Of a stretch of DNA of 64,000 bases, positions 54,417-64,000 are shown piece after piece (within the stretch, counting starts at the first letter, position 1; each line of letters starts with the position of its first letter). Location of the stretch: positions 1,426,001 through 1,490,000 of the forward strand of contig NZ_LT606951.1 in the NCBI RefSeq assembly GCF_900095205.1, given 5' to 3'. Below the pieces are notes generated by a model, which was not told the origin of the DNA, made no database searches, and was given only the letters and a program-made list of their open reading frames with translations. The stretch comes from Polynucleobacter necessarius (GTDB lineage Bacteria; Pseudomonadota; Gammaproteobacteria; Burkholderiales; Burkholderiaceae). A program made the position numbers and the translations under genes.

Positions 54417-55151
54417 AAATACTAAATTAAAGGCCGCATTAGCAATCAAAATCAGTAAGCAGAGCCTTTTCAGAGCAATATCGGAAACCGTATGCATCCC
54501 CAAAATGCCCTTAGCGATTCTGAGACCCAGCCAATAAGCGGGGATTATCAATAAAAGGCAAGGGATCCAATCCAAGCCACCCCCCATTAAGCTGATTCCA
54601 ATGATGGCAAATATCGAGATGCCAGATACGAATTGGGAGAGTAGCGAACGTGTTCTTTCAAACACCTGATTAGTGGCATTGAGGTACAGAGCCGCTGGGT
54701 GCCCCCCTACCCCACAAGATCCCAATAAGAGCCCCGACAATCCTGCGGCAAACCCATCAAGCATGCCCGAAGAACTCAACTTCACATGGGGCTTAAGCAG
54801 TAAGTAGCTGGCAAAAAACAGAACAATGGCACTCGTTGCAATCTTGAGTACTATCGGCGGAATGCGCCCTCCTAACCAAATTCCGAGAGGCAGAAAAATG
54901 CCAGCAAAAAGCAACATCAACCAAAGCCGAGAGCGATCTTCTGGATGAATCTTCCATTGCCTTGAAAGCAAAACACCGCCAAAGATTTCTGCACACATCA
55001 TAATCGGAATGAGAAATGGAATGGGGAACACCCACATCAAAAGGGGCGTCATGATGAGCGCACCACCAAACCCACTCAATCTTCTAATGAACCCACCAAA
55101 AATTGCCGCAAATATTAATAGGCAAATTGAGAGTGGGTTATCAAAAATCAA
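54399..55151 (-). CDS. TSUP (TauE/SafE) family membrane permease
   Basis: A 250-residue membrane protein with about eight hydrophobic segments. The family repeat GFGGALIMTPLLMWVFPIPF near the N-terminus and GLSGLLLGSCGVGGHPAALYL in the middle are typical TSUP half-repeats. TSUP members carry sulfite, sulfonates or organic acid anions. The likely start is TTG at 55151, overlapping the stop of the ABC ATPase (TTGA), so it was the last gene of the leftward importer operon. It is intact whereas the three importer genes are not. Confidence 0.82.
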   Translation of the reverse strand: MIFDNPLSICLLIFAAIFGGFIRRLSGFGGALIMTPLLMWVFPIPFLIPIMMCAEIFGGVLLSRQWKIHPEDRSRLWLMLLFAGIFLPLGIWLGGRIPPIVLKIATSAIVLFFASYLLLKPHVKLSSSGMLDGFAAGLSGLLLGSCGVGGHPAALYLNATNQVFERTRSLLSQFVSGISIFAIIGISLMGGGLDWIPCLLLIIPAYWLGLRIAKGILGMHTVSDIALKRLCLLILIANAAFNLVFLLIFK

Positions 55152-55927
55152 TGAGCCTCACTGACATCACGTTCGCCAGCAATGAGATCGCGAATCTGAC
55201 GGCGTACCGCAAAGATAAGCTGGAGCATCTTCGACCATTCTGCGGGGCTCTGGAACGCGAATCACCTCTTTGACCTTTCCAGGGCGCTTTGTCATCACAA
55301 CAATTACATCCGAAAGATTGATAGCCTCTTCAATACTATGAGTTACCAGTAGCACCGTTTTACTTTCTTCATTCAAAATTCGAATCATTTCAGCTTGCAT
55401 CATTGCTCGATTCTGGGCATCCAAAGCAGCGAATGGCTCATCCATTAACAAAACCGTTGGATCGACAACCAGCGCTCTCGCAATCGATACACACTGGCGC
55501 ACATGCTTCCTGAAAGTTGATGAGGATAGTGATTGGTAAATTGGCTGAGTCCCACCAGCGCTGCGAAACGGGTTACGATTTGCTTAATCTCATCGGCACT
55601 AGAGCCTTTAATTTTCAAACCAAAAGCAATGTTGTCGTACACAGTAAGCCATGGAAATAAGGCATAGTCCTGAAACACCATTGAGCGGTCTGCACCAGGA
55701 CCATCAACCAATTTTCCAACACACTCAATTCGTCCTGAAGTAGGAACTTCAAATCCAGCAATCAAATTAAGTAAGGTCGTTTTTCCACACCCGCTATGAC
55801 CCAGGATGGAGCAGAACTCATTTTTACGAACCTCTAATGAAACATTTTCGATAGCCAATACTTCTTGGCCACCATCATTCATCGAAGGATAAATTTTTTG
55901 TACGTTTTATACTTTAAGTGCAAGCAT
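55148..55927 (-). pseudogene. ABC importer ATPase of the nitrate/sulfonate/taurine type, three lesions
   Basis: The ATG at 55927 gives MLALKV and is stopped by TAA at codon 7. The frame continues as NVQKIYPSMNDGGQEVLAIE with Walker A LGHSGCGKTTLLNLIAGF. The frame shifts within the signature (HQLSGSMCASVYR where HQLSGGMRQ..VSIARAL is expected) near 55500. Walker B LLMDEPFAALDAQN follows in another frame. A last shift near 55210 displaces the end, which reads RQIRDLIAGERDVSEAH to a TGA at 55148. So no active ATPase is expected. Confidence 0.9.
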
Positions 55928-55963
55928 GGAGCTATCTATTTAAATGATTAGTCAATGAACGTC

Positions 55964-56736
55964 TTACGCATTTAGCGCTCTAGACCATGGCATGAGTTTC
56001 TGAGCGGTATGTCGAATCAATCTATCTAAAAATAGACCAATTAATCCAATGGTCAACATACCTACCAAGATATAGTCCGTCCGCAAAACGGTGCGGGCAT
56101 CGTTAATTAAGAATCCAAGACCTGAGTTAGCACCCACTAATTCAGCCGCTACCAAAGCCATCCAACCGACTCCAAGACCAATACGAATACCGGTCACTAT
56201 CTGTGGAAGTGCTGCACGCAAGACAACGCGCGTAATCACACCCCAAGAACCAGCTCCCAGACAACGAGTCGCACGAATCAGATTTGGTTCTACGTTCTTC
56301 ACTGCGTCAATCGTATTCAGCAGAATCGGGAAAAAGATGCCCAAGAAAATAATGAATTGGTTTTAGGTATTGCCAACTCCAAACCATAAGATACTCAGTG
56401 GTATCCAAGCAATAGGTGGAATTGGTCGCAAAATTTCTACAATGGGATCCACCTGCTCGTTCACCCATTTAAAGCAACCTATCACTATCCCCGAGGGGAT
56501 AGCGACAGAGGCATAACAAAATGCGACAAATTCTCTAGATAAGCTATCGAATAAATGCTTCCAGATTTCTCCAGATTGCATTAACTTAAAACCACCTTTT
56601 GCCACCCCCGAAGGAGGAGGCAAGAGGTGACTTCTGTTTTATCCAGAATAAACCGGCTGGCGTATTCCCAGGCGGCAAGCAAAATAACCAATAAAGCGAG
56701 TCGACGAAATTGCTTGAAAAAATTAATCATTGGCAT
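55964..56736 (-). pseudogene. ABC importer permease (SsuC/TauC-like), frameshift plus nonsense
   Basis: The ATG at 56736 starts MPMINFFKQFRRLALLVILL, the first membrane segment. The frame shifts near 56635, continuing as LPPPSGVAKGGFKL and a long hydrophobic part with ILRPIPPIAWIPLSILWFGV. A TAA at 56363-56365 interrupts the same frame, which resumes as FFPILLNTIDAVKNVEPNLI with the EAA-loop-like LIRATRCLGAGSWGVITRVV and ends at 55964. It lies between the substrate-binding gene and the ATPase. Confidence 0.88.
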
Positions 56737-56742
56737 AGCGCT

Positions 56743-58030
56743 TTATTTCTTATATACCTTGCCATCAAAAGACCAATCTCTAGTCAGATCACCTTTTTCC
56801 GGGAAAGCCTGAGGCTTGGAAGTATTTAATGGATTCATGTAATTTGGGTAAGGTGTTTTATCCATTGGTGCAGACCAGTCAGCCGGCAAGAATGGTGGCC
56901 TTGTAATAGTAGCCCAGCCCAATTTTTCAAATGTCTTATCCATAAAACGAGTATCCACAGCACGAGCGAAATCAATACCTGTTAACTTATTCTGAATACG
57001 CTTGTTCTCATAAAGCCATGTGTAGATTGGCTCATTGGCACGACCCCAGAACACTGGGATTGGATAAATATAGTTCGGCTTATACAAAGGTTGTATGCGC
57101 TAATTTGCTGACGCAAGATCTCTTTTGAGTAGTTCTTCAAATTAGGATCTTCTTGCATTACATCGACTGCCGCATCTGGATTTTTTCTAATCCAGAGGGT
57201 TGCCTCTGCAATTGCATCCGTAAATGCCTGTACTACGTCAGGAGCGTTATCAATCACTTCTTGTCGAACATAGAAAAGTACCCTCATAAATATTATATGG
57301 GTAGCTATCACTTATGATTCTGGCGTTCTTGCGCTCCTTAGACATGATAGTAGGAGTCGGGGGTCCCATGGAACTACCACATCAATTCCTTTAGGCATCG
57401 CCATTTGCTCACCTGGAGGCATGTTCTTCAAAAAATAACATCTTTACCAATCTCAATACCATTCGCTTTGGCTGCAGCTTGGACATAGAACTCAGCGGAA
57501 GAGCCGGTTACGATGCCGATGGTTGCTGGAAGATTAGAGCCTTTAAAGTCTTTAAAGGATTTGATTTTGGAATCTAAAGGAACCAACACCGCATGCATCA
57601 AGTTGGTATTAATAACCGCAATCGTTTTGACGGGAATATTTTTATCAATCAATGAAGTGAATGGGAAATTACCGCCATTACCAACCTGGAAGCGTCTAGA
57701 AATGATCACTTCATTAATCGCAGGACCGGATGGGAAGGCTTGCAATTTAGACTCGATACCACGCTTCGCTAAAAGACCTTTTTTATCCATCACTAAGTTA
57801 ATCGTATTTTGACCAGACCAAGGTGGCTGGAATGCAATCTGCAATGGCCACCAACCTTTGCCCTTTAACCAGGCCACCGATTTTTCAGATACTTTTTCAT
57901 CTACACCCTCTGGCCATCCATAGTCATTAAATTTTGTTGCGTTTTGCGCCATTGACAACATAGGTGCGCCCGAAAGCATTGCGACAGCGAGCACTGAAAA
58001 GATACGACGTGATGCGCTAAATTGTTTCAT
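56743..58030 (-). pseudogene. ABC importer substrate-binding protein (SsuA/NMT1-like), two or more frameshifts
   Basis: The ATG at 58030 gives a signal peptide (FSVLAVAMLSGAPMLSMAQ) and a periplasmic binding domain containing LQIAFQPPWSGQNTINLVMD and AFPSGPAINEVIISRRFQVG. The frame is lost near 57428 and again within the C-run at 57365-57370, where VVVPWDPTPTIMSKERK needs another frame. The C-terminal half (IDNAPDVVQAFTDAIAEAT, then FARAVDTRFMDKTFEKLGWA) ends FDGKVYKK at 56743. The fold is that of the aliphatic sulfonate/nitrate/pyrimidine-precursor binding proteins. The ligand is unknown. Confidence 0.88.
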
Positions 58031-58089
58031 TGCGATCTCCTTAAATTTAAAATTTCTTGTACCGAATACCTAAAGCAAAGGCCAAAAAA

Positions 58090-59549
58090 CTAACTGCTGA
58101 AGCTTAACTCTATGCCACCTAATTTGGTTCTAATTTTTCTATATTCTTTTTTCATAACTAAATACTTCACCAACCCAGTAAAGGGCTGTAAAGCAGGTCC
58201 TTGCTGAAGAACCTCCTGCGCACCATCCTTTAAACCCAAGGCAAGGTATTCCAGATAAAAAGCATGCAAGCTTAAGTGCTCTTTACTAACCGAGCGACCC
58301 CATTTTTTCTCAAACCAGGCAATGCTGGCTCTATCAACTCTCCAGGCCTACGAGATGCGTCATAGCCCACATTGGCACGGCTCATGACCTCAGCACTTGG
58401 GGTACCCCGCCAATCTGCCGTAATATCCTTTAAGGTAAAGCTTAATTTCATCTGGAATTGTTTTATAACGCTCGCCCTGCATTACATTGAGTACGGCTTG
58501 CGTCACAATATATTGTGCAAATGGACTCACCAAAATGGGATAACTCAAATCTTCTCGTACCCGAGCTGTCTCCTCGAGGATTTCAGCTTCTTTATGAGAA
58601 ATACCCATGGTTGCGAGTTGAGCGCATAAATTAGAAATCATTCCACCAGGAATTTGATGTTCGTATAAGGCTGGGTCGTAGTTCGCTTTCTCTCCACGAG
58701 AAAAATTATCTCGAGCACAAATCCAATCAAAGTATTCATCTACTTTTTGCAAAGCAGAATGATTCATTTTGGGTGCCCTACCTAATTTATGCGCACTGGC
58801 ATAAACATCCATCATTGAAGGTAAGGAAGCACCATTTGCCAAGCAATCGCTTACCACATAGCCGTAAGCAAAGCCAGCCTTGATAGCTTCCTCATATACC
58901 AATGGTGCTAGACCCGACTAGCAATGCAAATGTAATTTAACAGGGATGCCTGCTGCTGCAGAAACTACAGCAGGGAAAAGGGTTGCCGCTCGCTCAGGAG
59001 TTAGCAATCCCGTTGGATCTTTGATGGAAATGAAATCAACCCCTAACTTCACCAACTCGCGAGTACGAGCAATAAAGTAAGCGTCATCATGCACAGGACT
59101 TAATGCATAAGTCAACATGGCATTAATCAACATGCCATTCTCCTTACCCGCTTTAACTGAAGACTCAATATTGCGGTTATCGTTTAGTGTGTCATACACC
59201 GTCAATACCCTTACCCCAGACTCTGAGCCAGTAGCTCAATATTTAAGGAAACTACATCATCCGGAAATAACTCAAACGTATAAATACTTTGGCCACGGGT
59301 TAATGCATCTGTAGGAGTTTTCAGATGTTTGCTTAAAAACTGCATACGCTTCCATGGATCTTCCCGCAGAAAACGCACCATCACATCAAATACAGCCCCA
59401 CCCAAAATATTGATGTAGCCATAACCCGCCTGATCAATATCAGCCAAGGCTGGATATATATGGGGAGTTGTCATGCGAGTAGACCAGAGGCGCTGATGTG
59501 CATCACGTAGGGTGACATCGATCATCTCGAATGGTTTTTTACTGGCCAT
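58090..59549 (-). pseudogene. Oxaloacetate-decarboxylase/pyruvate-carboxylase-type carboxyltransferase, four lesions
   Basis: The ATG at 59549 gives KPFEMIDVTLRDAHQRLWST, the HMGL-like fold start with metal-binding Asp. The frame changes near 59208, continues MLINAMLTYALSPVHD and DFISIKDPTGLLTPERAA with the KDP metal/biotin site, then meets TAG at 58918-58920. After GLAPMVYEEAIKAG and YEHQIPGGMISNLCAQLA there are more shifts near 58398 and 58310; the tail YLEYLALGLKDGAQEV ends at a TAG at 58090. Together with the adjacent biotin carrier gene this made a biotin-dependent carboxyl transfer pair. Confidence 0.85.
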
Positions 59550-60001
59550 CAGTCAACCTCAATCACCATTAAGGGCTGCCCTACTTCAATGGTTGCGCCA
59601 TCTTCTACCAAGATACGGGTTACCGTGCCCGTGCATTCTGCAGGAATGGTATTAGGCAATTTCATGACTTCAACAATACAGAGATCCGTAGTTGGAGTAA
59701 CGCTATCACCAACCTCAACAAATGGGGGAGAGCTTGGGCTCGGCCTGCGATAAAACGTTCCAATCATCGGACTAGCAATCACACGCTCTGATGCAGAAAT
59801 CGATAAAGAGACGCCACTACTCTGTGGAGTAACGGCGACTGATGGAGTAACAGTTGCTACCGGAGGTACATAAGTCACCGGCGCAATAGTAGTTGGCGCA
59901 CCTACAGATATCTCGATTTCGAATTCATCCGTCTTATATCCAAAGGTAGTGAATGTGCCAGCATCTTTGATGAGGGCAACAATTTCCTTCACCTGTTTCA
60001 T
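59549..60001 (-). CDS. Biotin carboxyl carrier protein-like (AccB type)
   Basis: A 150-residue protein whose C-terminal domain (about 75-150) carries the biotinylation site in CIVEVMKLPNTI (Lys of VMKL), and whose N-terminus KQVKEIVALIKDAGTFTTFG matches BCCP. The stop overlaps the start of the carboxyltransferase pseudogene (ATGA-like contact at 59549). The frame is open upstream of the ATG for about 39 codons and reads Lys/Ala-rich (KKVSAKKAVTKVKIPPEF), but it has no start and begins at three consecutive TAA. A longer ancestral N-terminus may have lost its start. It may now serve no partner or act elsewhere. Confidence 0.8.
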   Translation of the reverse strand: MKQVKEIVALIKDAGTFTTFGYKTDEFEIEISVGAPTTIAPVTYVPPVATVTPSVAVTPQSSGVSLSISASERVIASPMIGTFYRRPSPSSPPFVEVGDSVTPTTDLCIVEVMKLPNTIPAECTGTVTRILVEDGATIEVGQPLMVIEVD

Positions 60002-60227
60002 GGTGAACTCAGGCGGAATCTTAACCTTAGTGACAGCCTTTTTTGCTGAAACTTTTTTCGGTGTCTTTAAGTTTTCTTTCGCTTTAGAAGCGACCTTCTT
60101 TTTTGTTTGGACTGTCTCTTATTATTAGTTAATATTTTCTCTAATGAAATTTAAAGTACCATCAGATGAAATGCTTTAAGGGTAAACACTTAAAAACACA
60201 AATATCTTCAAATAATCCTTAATATAA

Positions 60228-61040
60228 ATGCCACAAAAGCTCGCGCGCATTACTCCTCCAACAGAATTATTGGAAGAATCCTCCAAATCCAGCATGGCGG
60301 AAAAGGTTCTGCTCATTCTAGAAACCATTGCTCAATCCGAACTCCCCCTCACCCTAGAGATCATTTCTACCAGTACTGGCCTAGCAAAACCTACCGCCTT
60401 TAGATTGTTAAATACATTAGTCACCCAAGGTTTTATTGAGCGCGACCCTAACGGCAGACGCTTTCAACCCAGTGCAAAACTTCGAATAATGGGAATCAAC
60501 ATTCTTTCTGTTGATTCAATACGATCACAACGTGTAGCAGTCATGAAACGTCTTGTTGAAGAGATTGGCGAAACTTGCAACTTCAATATTTTGGATGGCA
60601 ATAAAGTAATGTATTTGGATCGCGTTGAAACCAGTGCGCCCATCCGCCTTCACGTGGACTTAGGAATGCGGGTGCCACTTCATTGCACTGCTAGCGGGAA
60701 ATTATTTCTATCTGGGATGACCGAACTCCAAGTGCAACGTTCGCTTGGCAATGAGCCATTTGAGACCTACACACCAAATACGATTACAAGCTATAACAAG
60801 TTATTTCCCGAGCTTGAAAAAATTCGTCAAAATGGCTACGCCCTTGATGAATCAGCCTTTCTAGAGGGATTTATTGGTATAGCAGTACCCGTGATGAATT
60901 CAAAACAAAAAACTTTTGCCACGATTACTGCTCATGGCCCCACTCCACGCATGCAAGAAAAATCGATTGATTTTTACATCAAACCTTTAAAACGCGTTAC
61001 GAAAGATATTCAAAGCAGCCTATCTGAAACAAGTAACTAA
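60228..61040 (+). CDS. IclR-family transcription regulator
   Basis: A 270-residue regulator. The winged helix is at about residues 24-80 (KVLLILETIAQSELPLTLEI, STGLAKPTAFRLLNTL), followed by the IclR effector domain with RLHVDLGMRVPLHCTASGKL and FLEGFIGIAVPVMN. It is divergent from the biotin-carrier operon and upstream of the beta-keto acid cleavage gene, so it presumably regulates both sides of the cluster. It is intact. The 226-base intergenic region has no clear operator that I could identify. Confidence 0.92.
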   Translation: MPQKLARITPPTELLEESSKSSMAEKVLLILETIAQSELPLTLEIISTSTGLAKPTAFRLLNTLVTQGFIERDPNGRRFQPSAKLRIMGINILSVDSIRSQRVAVMKRLVEEIGETCNFNILDGNKVMYLDRVETSAPIRLHVDLGMRVPLHCTASGKLFLSGMTELQVQRSLGNEPFETYTPNTITSYNKLFPELEKIRQNGYALDESAFLEGFIGIAVPVMNSKQKTFATITAHGPTPRMQEKSIDFYIKPLKRVTKDIQSSLSETSN

Positions 61041-61055
61041 TTTCTCGGAACGTAT

Positions 61056-61883
61056 ATGACCAACCCCGCAATCATTACTGTTGCTATGACTGGCGCAATT
61101 CCACGCAAGAAAGATTGCCCAGGTTTACCAGTGACTACTAGTGAGCAGATCGAAGAAACTCATAAGGCCTTCGAAGCTGGCGCTTCTCTTGTACATATTC
61201 ATGTACGTAACCCTGATGAAACTCCAAGCTCTAACCCAGACTTGTACGCAGCGGTGCAAGAAGGCATACAAAAACATTGCCCAGGGATGATTGTTCAATT
61301 TTCTACTGGTGGTCGTGGGCGCGATCAAGCCGCTCGCGGTGGCATGCTCTTTCATCGACCTGATATGGTCTCACTCGCCACTGGCTCTGTTAACTTTCCA
61401 ACAGGCGTCTATGAAAATCCTCCAGACTTCGTTGATGGTTTGGCCAGCGAGATGCTTAAATACGATATCAAACCAGAGATTGAAATATTTGATCTAGCCA
61501 TGCTCTACAACGCTGCAAATTTAATTGAACGTGGCCTTTTAAAGGCACCCGCTCATGTACAATTTGTCATGGGAATTCCGAATGCAATGCCAGCAAGACG
61601 CTCCATCTTGGAATTCCTCATTTCAGAATTGAAAGCAGTCATGCCAGATGCTACTTGGACTGCAGCTGGAATTGCGCGCTATCAATTACCCGTTAATGAG
61701 TGGACTTTGGAATTAGGTGGTCACGTTAGAACAGGTCTTGAAGACAATACGCGCTTTGATAAAACTCGTGCCGCCAAAGATAACGCTGAGCTGGTGGCGC
61801 GCGTAGCTGAAATGGCGCCTGCATATAACCAAACCGTAGCTACCCCAGCCCAAGCTCGTGAAATCCTGGGATTAAGAAAGTAA
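61056..61883 (+). CDS. Beta-keto acid cleavage enzyme (BKACE, DUF849 family)
   Basis: A 275-residue TIM-barrel enzyme. Members condense a beta-keto acid with acetyl-CoA, giving acetoacetate and a new acyl-CoA, with zinc. The metal-binding [15 protein letters not shown] (about residues 48-62) and the [20 protein letters not shown] and MGIPNAMPA segments are typical, and the C-terminal region has HVRTGLEDN. The position after IclR by 15 bases implies joint transcription. The exact keto acid cannot be told from sequence. Confidence 0.9.
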   Translation: MTNPAIITVAMTGAIPRKKDCPGLPVTTSEQIEETHKAFEAGASLVHIHVRNPDETPSSNPDLYAAVQEGIQKHCPGMIVQFSTGGRGRDQAARGGMLFHRPDMVSLATGSVNFPTGVYENPPDFVDGLASEMLKYDIKPEIEIFDLAMLYNAANLIERGLLKAPAHVQFVMGIPNAMPARRSILEFLISELKAVMPDATWTAAGIARYQLPVNEWTLELGGHVRTGLEDNTRFDKTRAAKDNAELVARVAEMAPAYNQTVATPAQAREILGLRK

Positions 61884-61891
61884 TTATCTGT

Positions 61892-63506
61892 ATGTCAATA
61901 ATTCATTTGATTACGTAATCGTGGGCGGTGGCTCATCTGGTTGCGTATTGGCCAACCGTCTCTCAGAAGATCCGAACAGTTCTGTTTGACTTCATCGAAG
62001 CCGGCCCAAAAGATCGCTCCCCATGGATTCATCTTCCCGTCGGCTATGCGAAGACGATGTGGGATCCCAAGCTTAACTGGAAGTTTCAAACCGAACCCGA
62101 TCCTGGAGTAAACAATCGTCAGATTTATTGGCCCAGAGGCAAAACACTGGGTGGCTCAAGCTCTATCAATGGCTTGATGTTTATCCGTGGACAAAAGGAA
62201 GACTACGACACTTGGCGAGACCTCGGTAATCCTGGCTGGGGCTGGGACGACGTACTTCCCTACTTCAAAAAAGCAGAAGAAAATGATCGCTTAGATGGTC
62301 CATTGCACTCAAAAACTGGGCCATTAAAGGCGTCTTCCATCCCTAAGAAACATCCTTTAGTAGAGGCATTCAAGAAGACTGCAAATGCTCTCGGGGTGCC
62401 TGAGACGGATGACTTTAATAACTTGACGTAGGAAGGAGTTGGCTACTATCAACTTACTACCCATAAAGGCTTTCGTTGCAGTACTGCGGTAGCTTATTTG
62501 AAGCCTGCTAAAAACAGCGAAAAAATTTGGAGATCCTTACCGATAGCCAAGCCTGCAGGGTAATTTTTGAAAACAAAAAAGCGGTTGGCATTGAATACAG
62601 TCGCAATGGTATTAGACACGTAGTACGAGCAAACAAAGAAGTTATTCTAAGCGCAGGAGCGATCCAAAGCCCACAACTGTTGCAATTATCTGGTGTGGGC
62701 CCAGCCAAACTTCTTCAAGAATTTAATATTCCAGTTGTACAAGATCTTCCTGGGGTTGGAGAAAATCTACAAGACTATCTTCAGCATCGTCTCATTTATG
62801 AATTAAACCAACCTATCTCGACTAATGATCAACTCTCCTCTTGGTTTGGACAACTCAAGATGGGTTTAGATTGGTTGCTCTTTCGTGGTGGACCACTCTC
62901 CATTGGCATCAATCAAGGTGGGCCATTTACACGAGTCATGAAGGACTCCAAAACCCCTGATATTCAATTTCACTTGGCAACGCTGTCGGCTGAAATGGCT
63001 GGAAGCAAAGTGCACCCCTTCTCTGAATTTACCATGTCGGTATGCCAATTAAGACCTGAGTCTCGCGGTCATGTCCGTATTCAATCCGCCGACCCGCTAG
63101 TGCCTCCTAAGATGTTTGCAAATTACATGTCGACACCCTATGCCCGAGAGATCAGTATTGCTGCAGTTAAATACGCCAGAAAAATTGCGCAGACTGAACC
63201 ACTTCGCTCTTTGATTGTGCGAGAGGTAAAACCGAACAATCCTCAATCTGATGACGAGATACTAGAGTTCTGCCGCAATAACGGCGCAACCATTTTTCCA
63301 CCCCACAGGCACCTGCCAAATGGTGCAGAAATGATGATCCTATGGCAGTTTTAGACTCAGCATTACACGTACGTGGAGTGCAAGGCCGGCGAGTGGTTGA
63401 TTGCTCTGCTATGCCTACCCTACCCTCCGGTAACACCAACTGGCCTGCAGTGATGCTTGCTGAAAGAGCCGTTGACCTCATCCTAGGGAAGATTCAATCT
63501 AACTAA
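61892..63506 (+). pseudogene. GMC-family FAD oxidoreductase (choline dehydrogenase-like), five lesions
   Basis: The N-terminus reads [20 protein letters not shown] (FAD-binding), but its start is out of frame with the ATG at 61892 and it stops at TGA near 61986. Then KTMWDPKLNWKFQTEPDPG, GKTLGGSSSINGLMFIRG and LRDLGNPGWGWDDV-like segments follow in another frame, a TAG at 62429-62431, EGVGYYQLTTHKGFRCSTAV, a shift near 62520, then ILSAGAIQSPQLLQLSGVGP and, past a shift near 63350, LDSALHVRGVQGRRVVDCS to NTNWPAVMLAERAVDLI. The stop TAA (63504-63506) overlaps the next ATG. Confidence 0.9.
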
Positions 63507-64000
63507 TGCACTACGCAATCTTTTCCTTAATAGGGATAATAACAGACTTACTCATGGCGCTGTTTGGTATTGGCGGTGGCGCATTTATTGTTTCAGCATT
63601 AGATGCAGCATTCTTGGTGGTACCTAACAATTCTCACCCCCTTTTCCAATTGATTGTTGTTGGCAGTTTGTGCACGATCGTCATCGGATCTCTACCACGT
63701 GCTATTAAGGTTTTCTTGGGAGATAAAAAGGAACGGGGTATCGCTAATTTGTTAATTTTAAGTGCGATGCCTTTTATCTTGTTAGCTAGCTTTCTCGCCA
63801 CTCAATTGGCCGATAAAGCGCTACGCCTAGGATTCGCAGGAACTATCGTCTTGATAGGTCTATGGACGCTTTTTGGTAAAGCCCCCTCCACCAAATCTGA
63901 AACAACACCACATAAACCAAACACTTATAAACTCATTACTGTAGGCGCAATCTCCAGAATCTCATCCGCACTCTTTGGCCTAGGTGGGGCGACATTATTA
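63506..64000 (+). CDS. TSUP (TauE/SafE) family permease, N-terminal 165 codons
   Basis: The ATG at 63506 overlaps the preceding stop as TAATG and the frame stays open to the edge of the window. The start MHYAIFSLIGIITDLLMALF and FGIGGGAFIVSALDAAFLVV are the TSUP half-repeat, then several hydrophobic segments follow, with a second GLGG (FGLGGATLL) at the edge. Its twin lies at 54399-55151, so the cluster is flanked by two TSUP genes. It appears intact as far as it can be seen. Substrate unknown. Confidence 0.85.
   Translation, partial: MHYAIFSLIGIITDLLMALFGIGGGAFIVSALDAAFLVVPNNSHPLFQLIVVGSLCTIVIGSLPRAIKVFLGDKKERGIANLLILSAMPFILLASFLATQLADKALRLGFAGTIVLIGLWTLFGKAPSTKSETTPHKPNTYKLITVGAISRISSALFGLGGATLL

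Overview
The window reads as the chromosome of a betaproteobacterium of the family Burkholderiaceae, most likely a Polynucleobacter. The inference rests on gene order (lpxD-fabZ-lpxA-lpxB-rnhB, smc-zipA-ligA, lolC-lolD-tatD-comEC), protein character and moderately low GC. About twenty genes carry frameshifts or nonsense codons while informational and envelope genes stay intact. That mix of housekeeping and decay is what is known for the ciliate endosymbiont P. necessarius. The genus and lifestyle are inferences from sequence reading, not from a database match.

Bases 1-17.9 kb are a dense, almost undamaged block. On the minus strand, rpsB-tsf is closed by a strong terminator, followed by pyrH-frr-uppS-cdsA-dxr-rseP-bamA-skp-lpxD-fabZ-lpxA-lpxB-rnhB and the first codons of a TrmH-type methyltransferase gene. 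It links translation, undecaprenyl and phospholipid precursors, outer-membrane protein assembly and lipid A. Divergently, map and glnD run on the plus strand.

Bases 17.9-21.8 kb are a small, AT-rich, mostly broken island: a DUF4239-like gene with three in-frame stops, an intact Nudix hydrolase, a shattered EamA transporter and a frameshifted adenosylhomocysteinase-like gene. The core resumes with ligA, zipA, smc, dapD, dapE and prmB (21.8-31.5 kb).

Bases 31.5-54 kb alternate intact essential genes (lolC, lolD, prfB with its programmed frameshift, lysS, dsbB, fpr, initiator tRNA) with pseudogenes: radA, kup, a PilZ protein, a winged-helix regulator, a GNAT, an NTF2-like protein, comEC, a TatD-family gene, recJ, cysK (C-terminus only) and ackA. 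Loss of radA, recJ and comEC together points to reduced recombination and natural transformation.

Bases 54-64 kb are a divergent catabolic cluster centred on an IclR regulator. Leftward: a biotin-carrier protein, an oxaloacetate-decarboxylase-like carboxyltransferase, a sulfonate/nitrate-type ABC importer and a TSUP permease. Rightward: IclR, a beta-keto acid cleavage enzyme, a GMC oxidoreductase and a second TSUP permease that runs off the end. Six of the ten are intact or nearly so only in part: the carboxyltransferase, all three importer genes and the oxidoreductase are broken. Several genes absent from a simple ATG-to-stop ORF scan were recovered by reading frames by eye: the PilZ remnant, a 52-residue microprotein, the NTF2-like remnant, the 5' part of prfB and the terminal TSUP gene.
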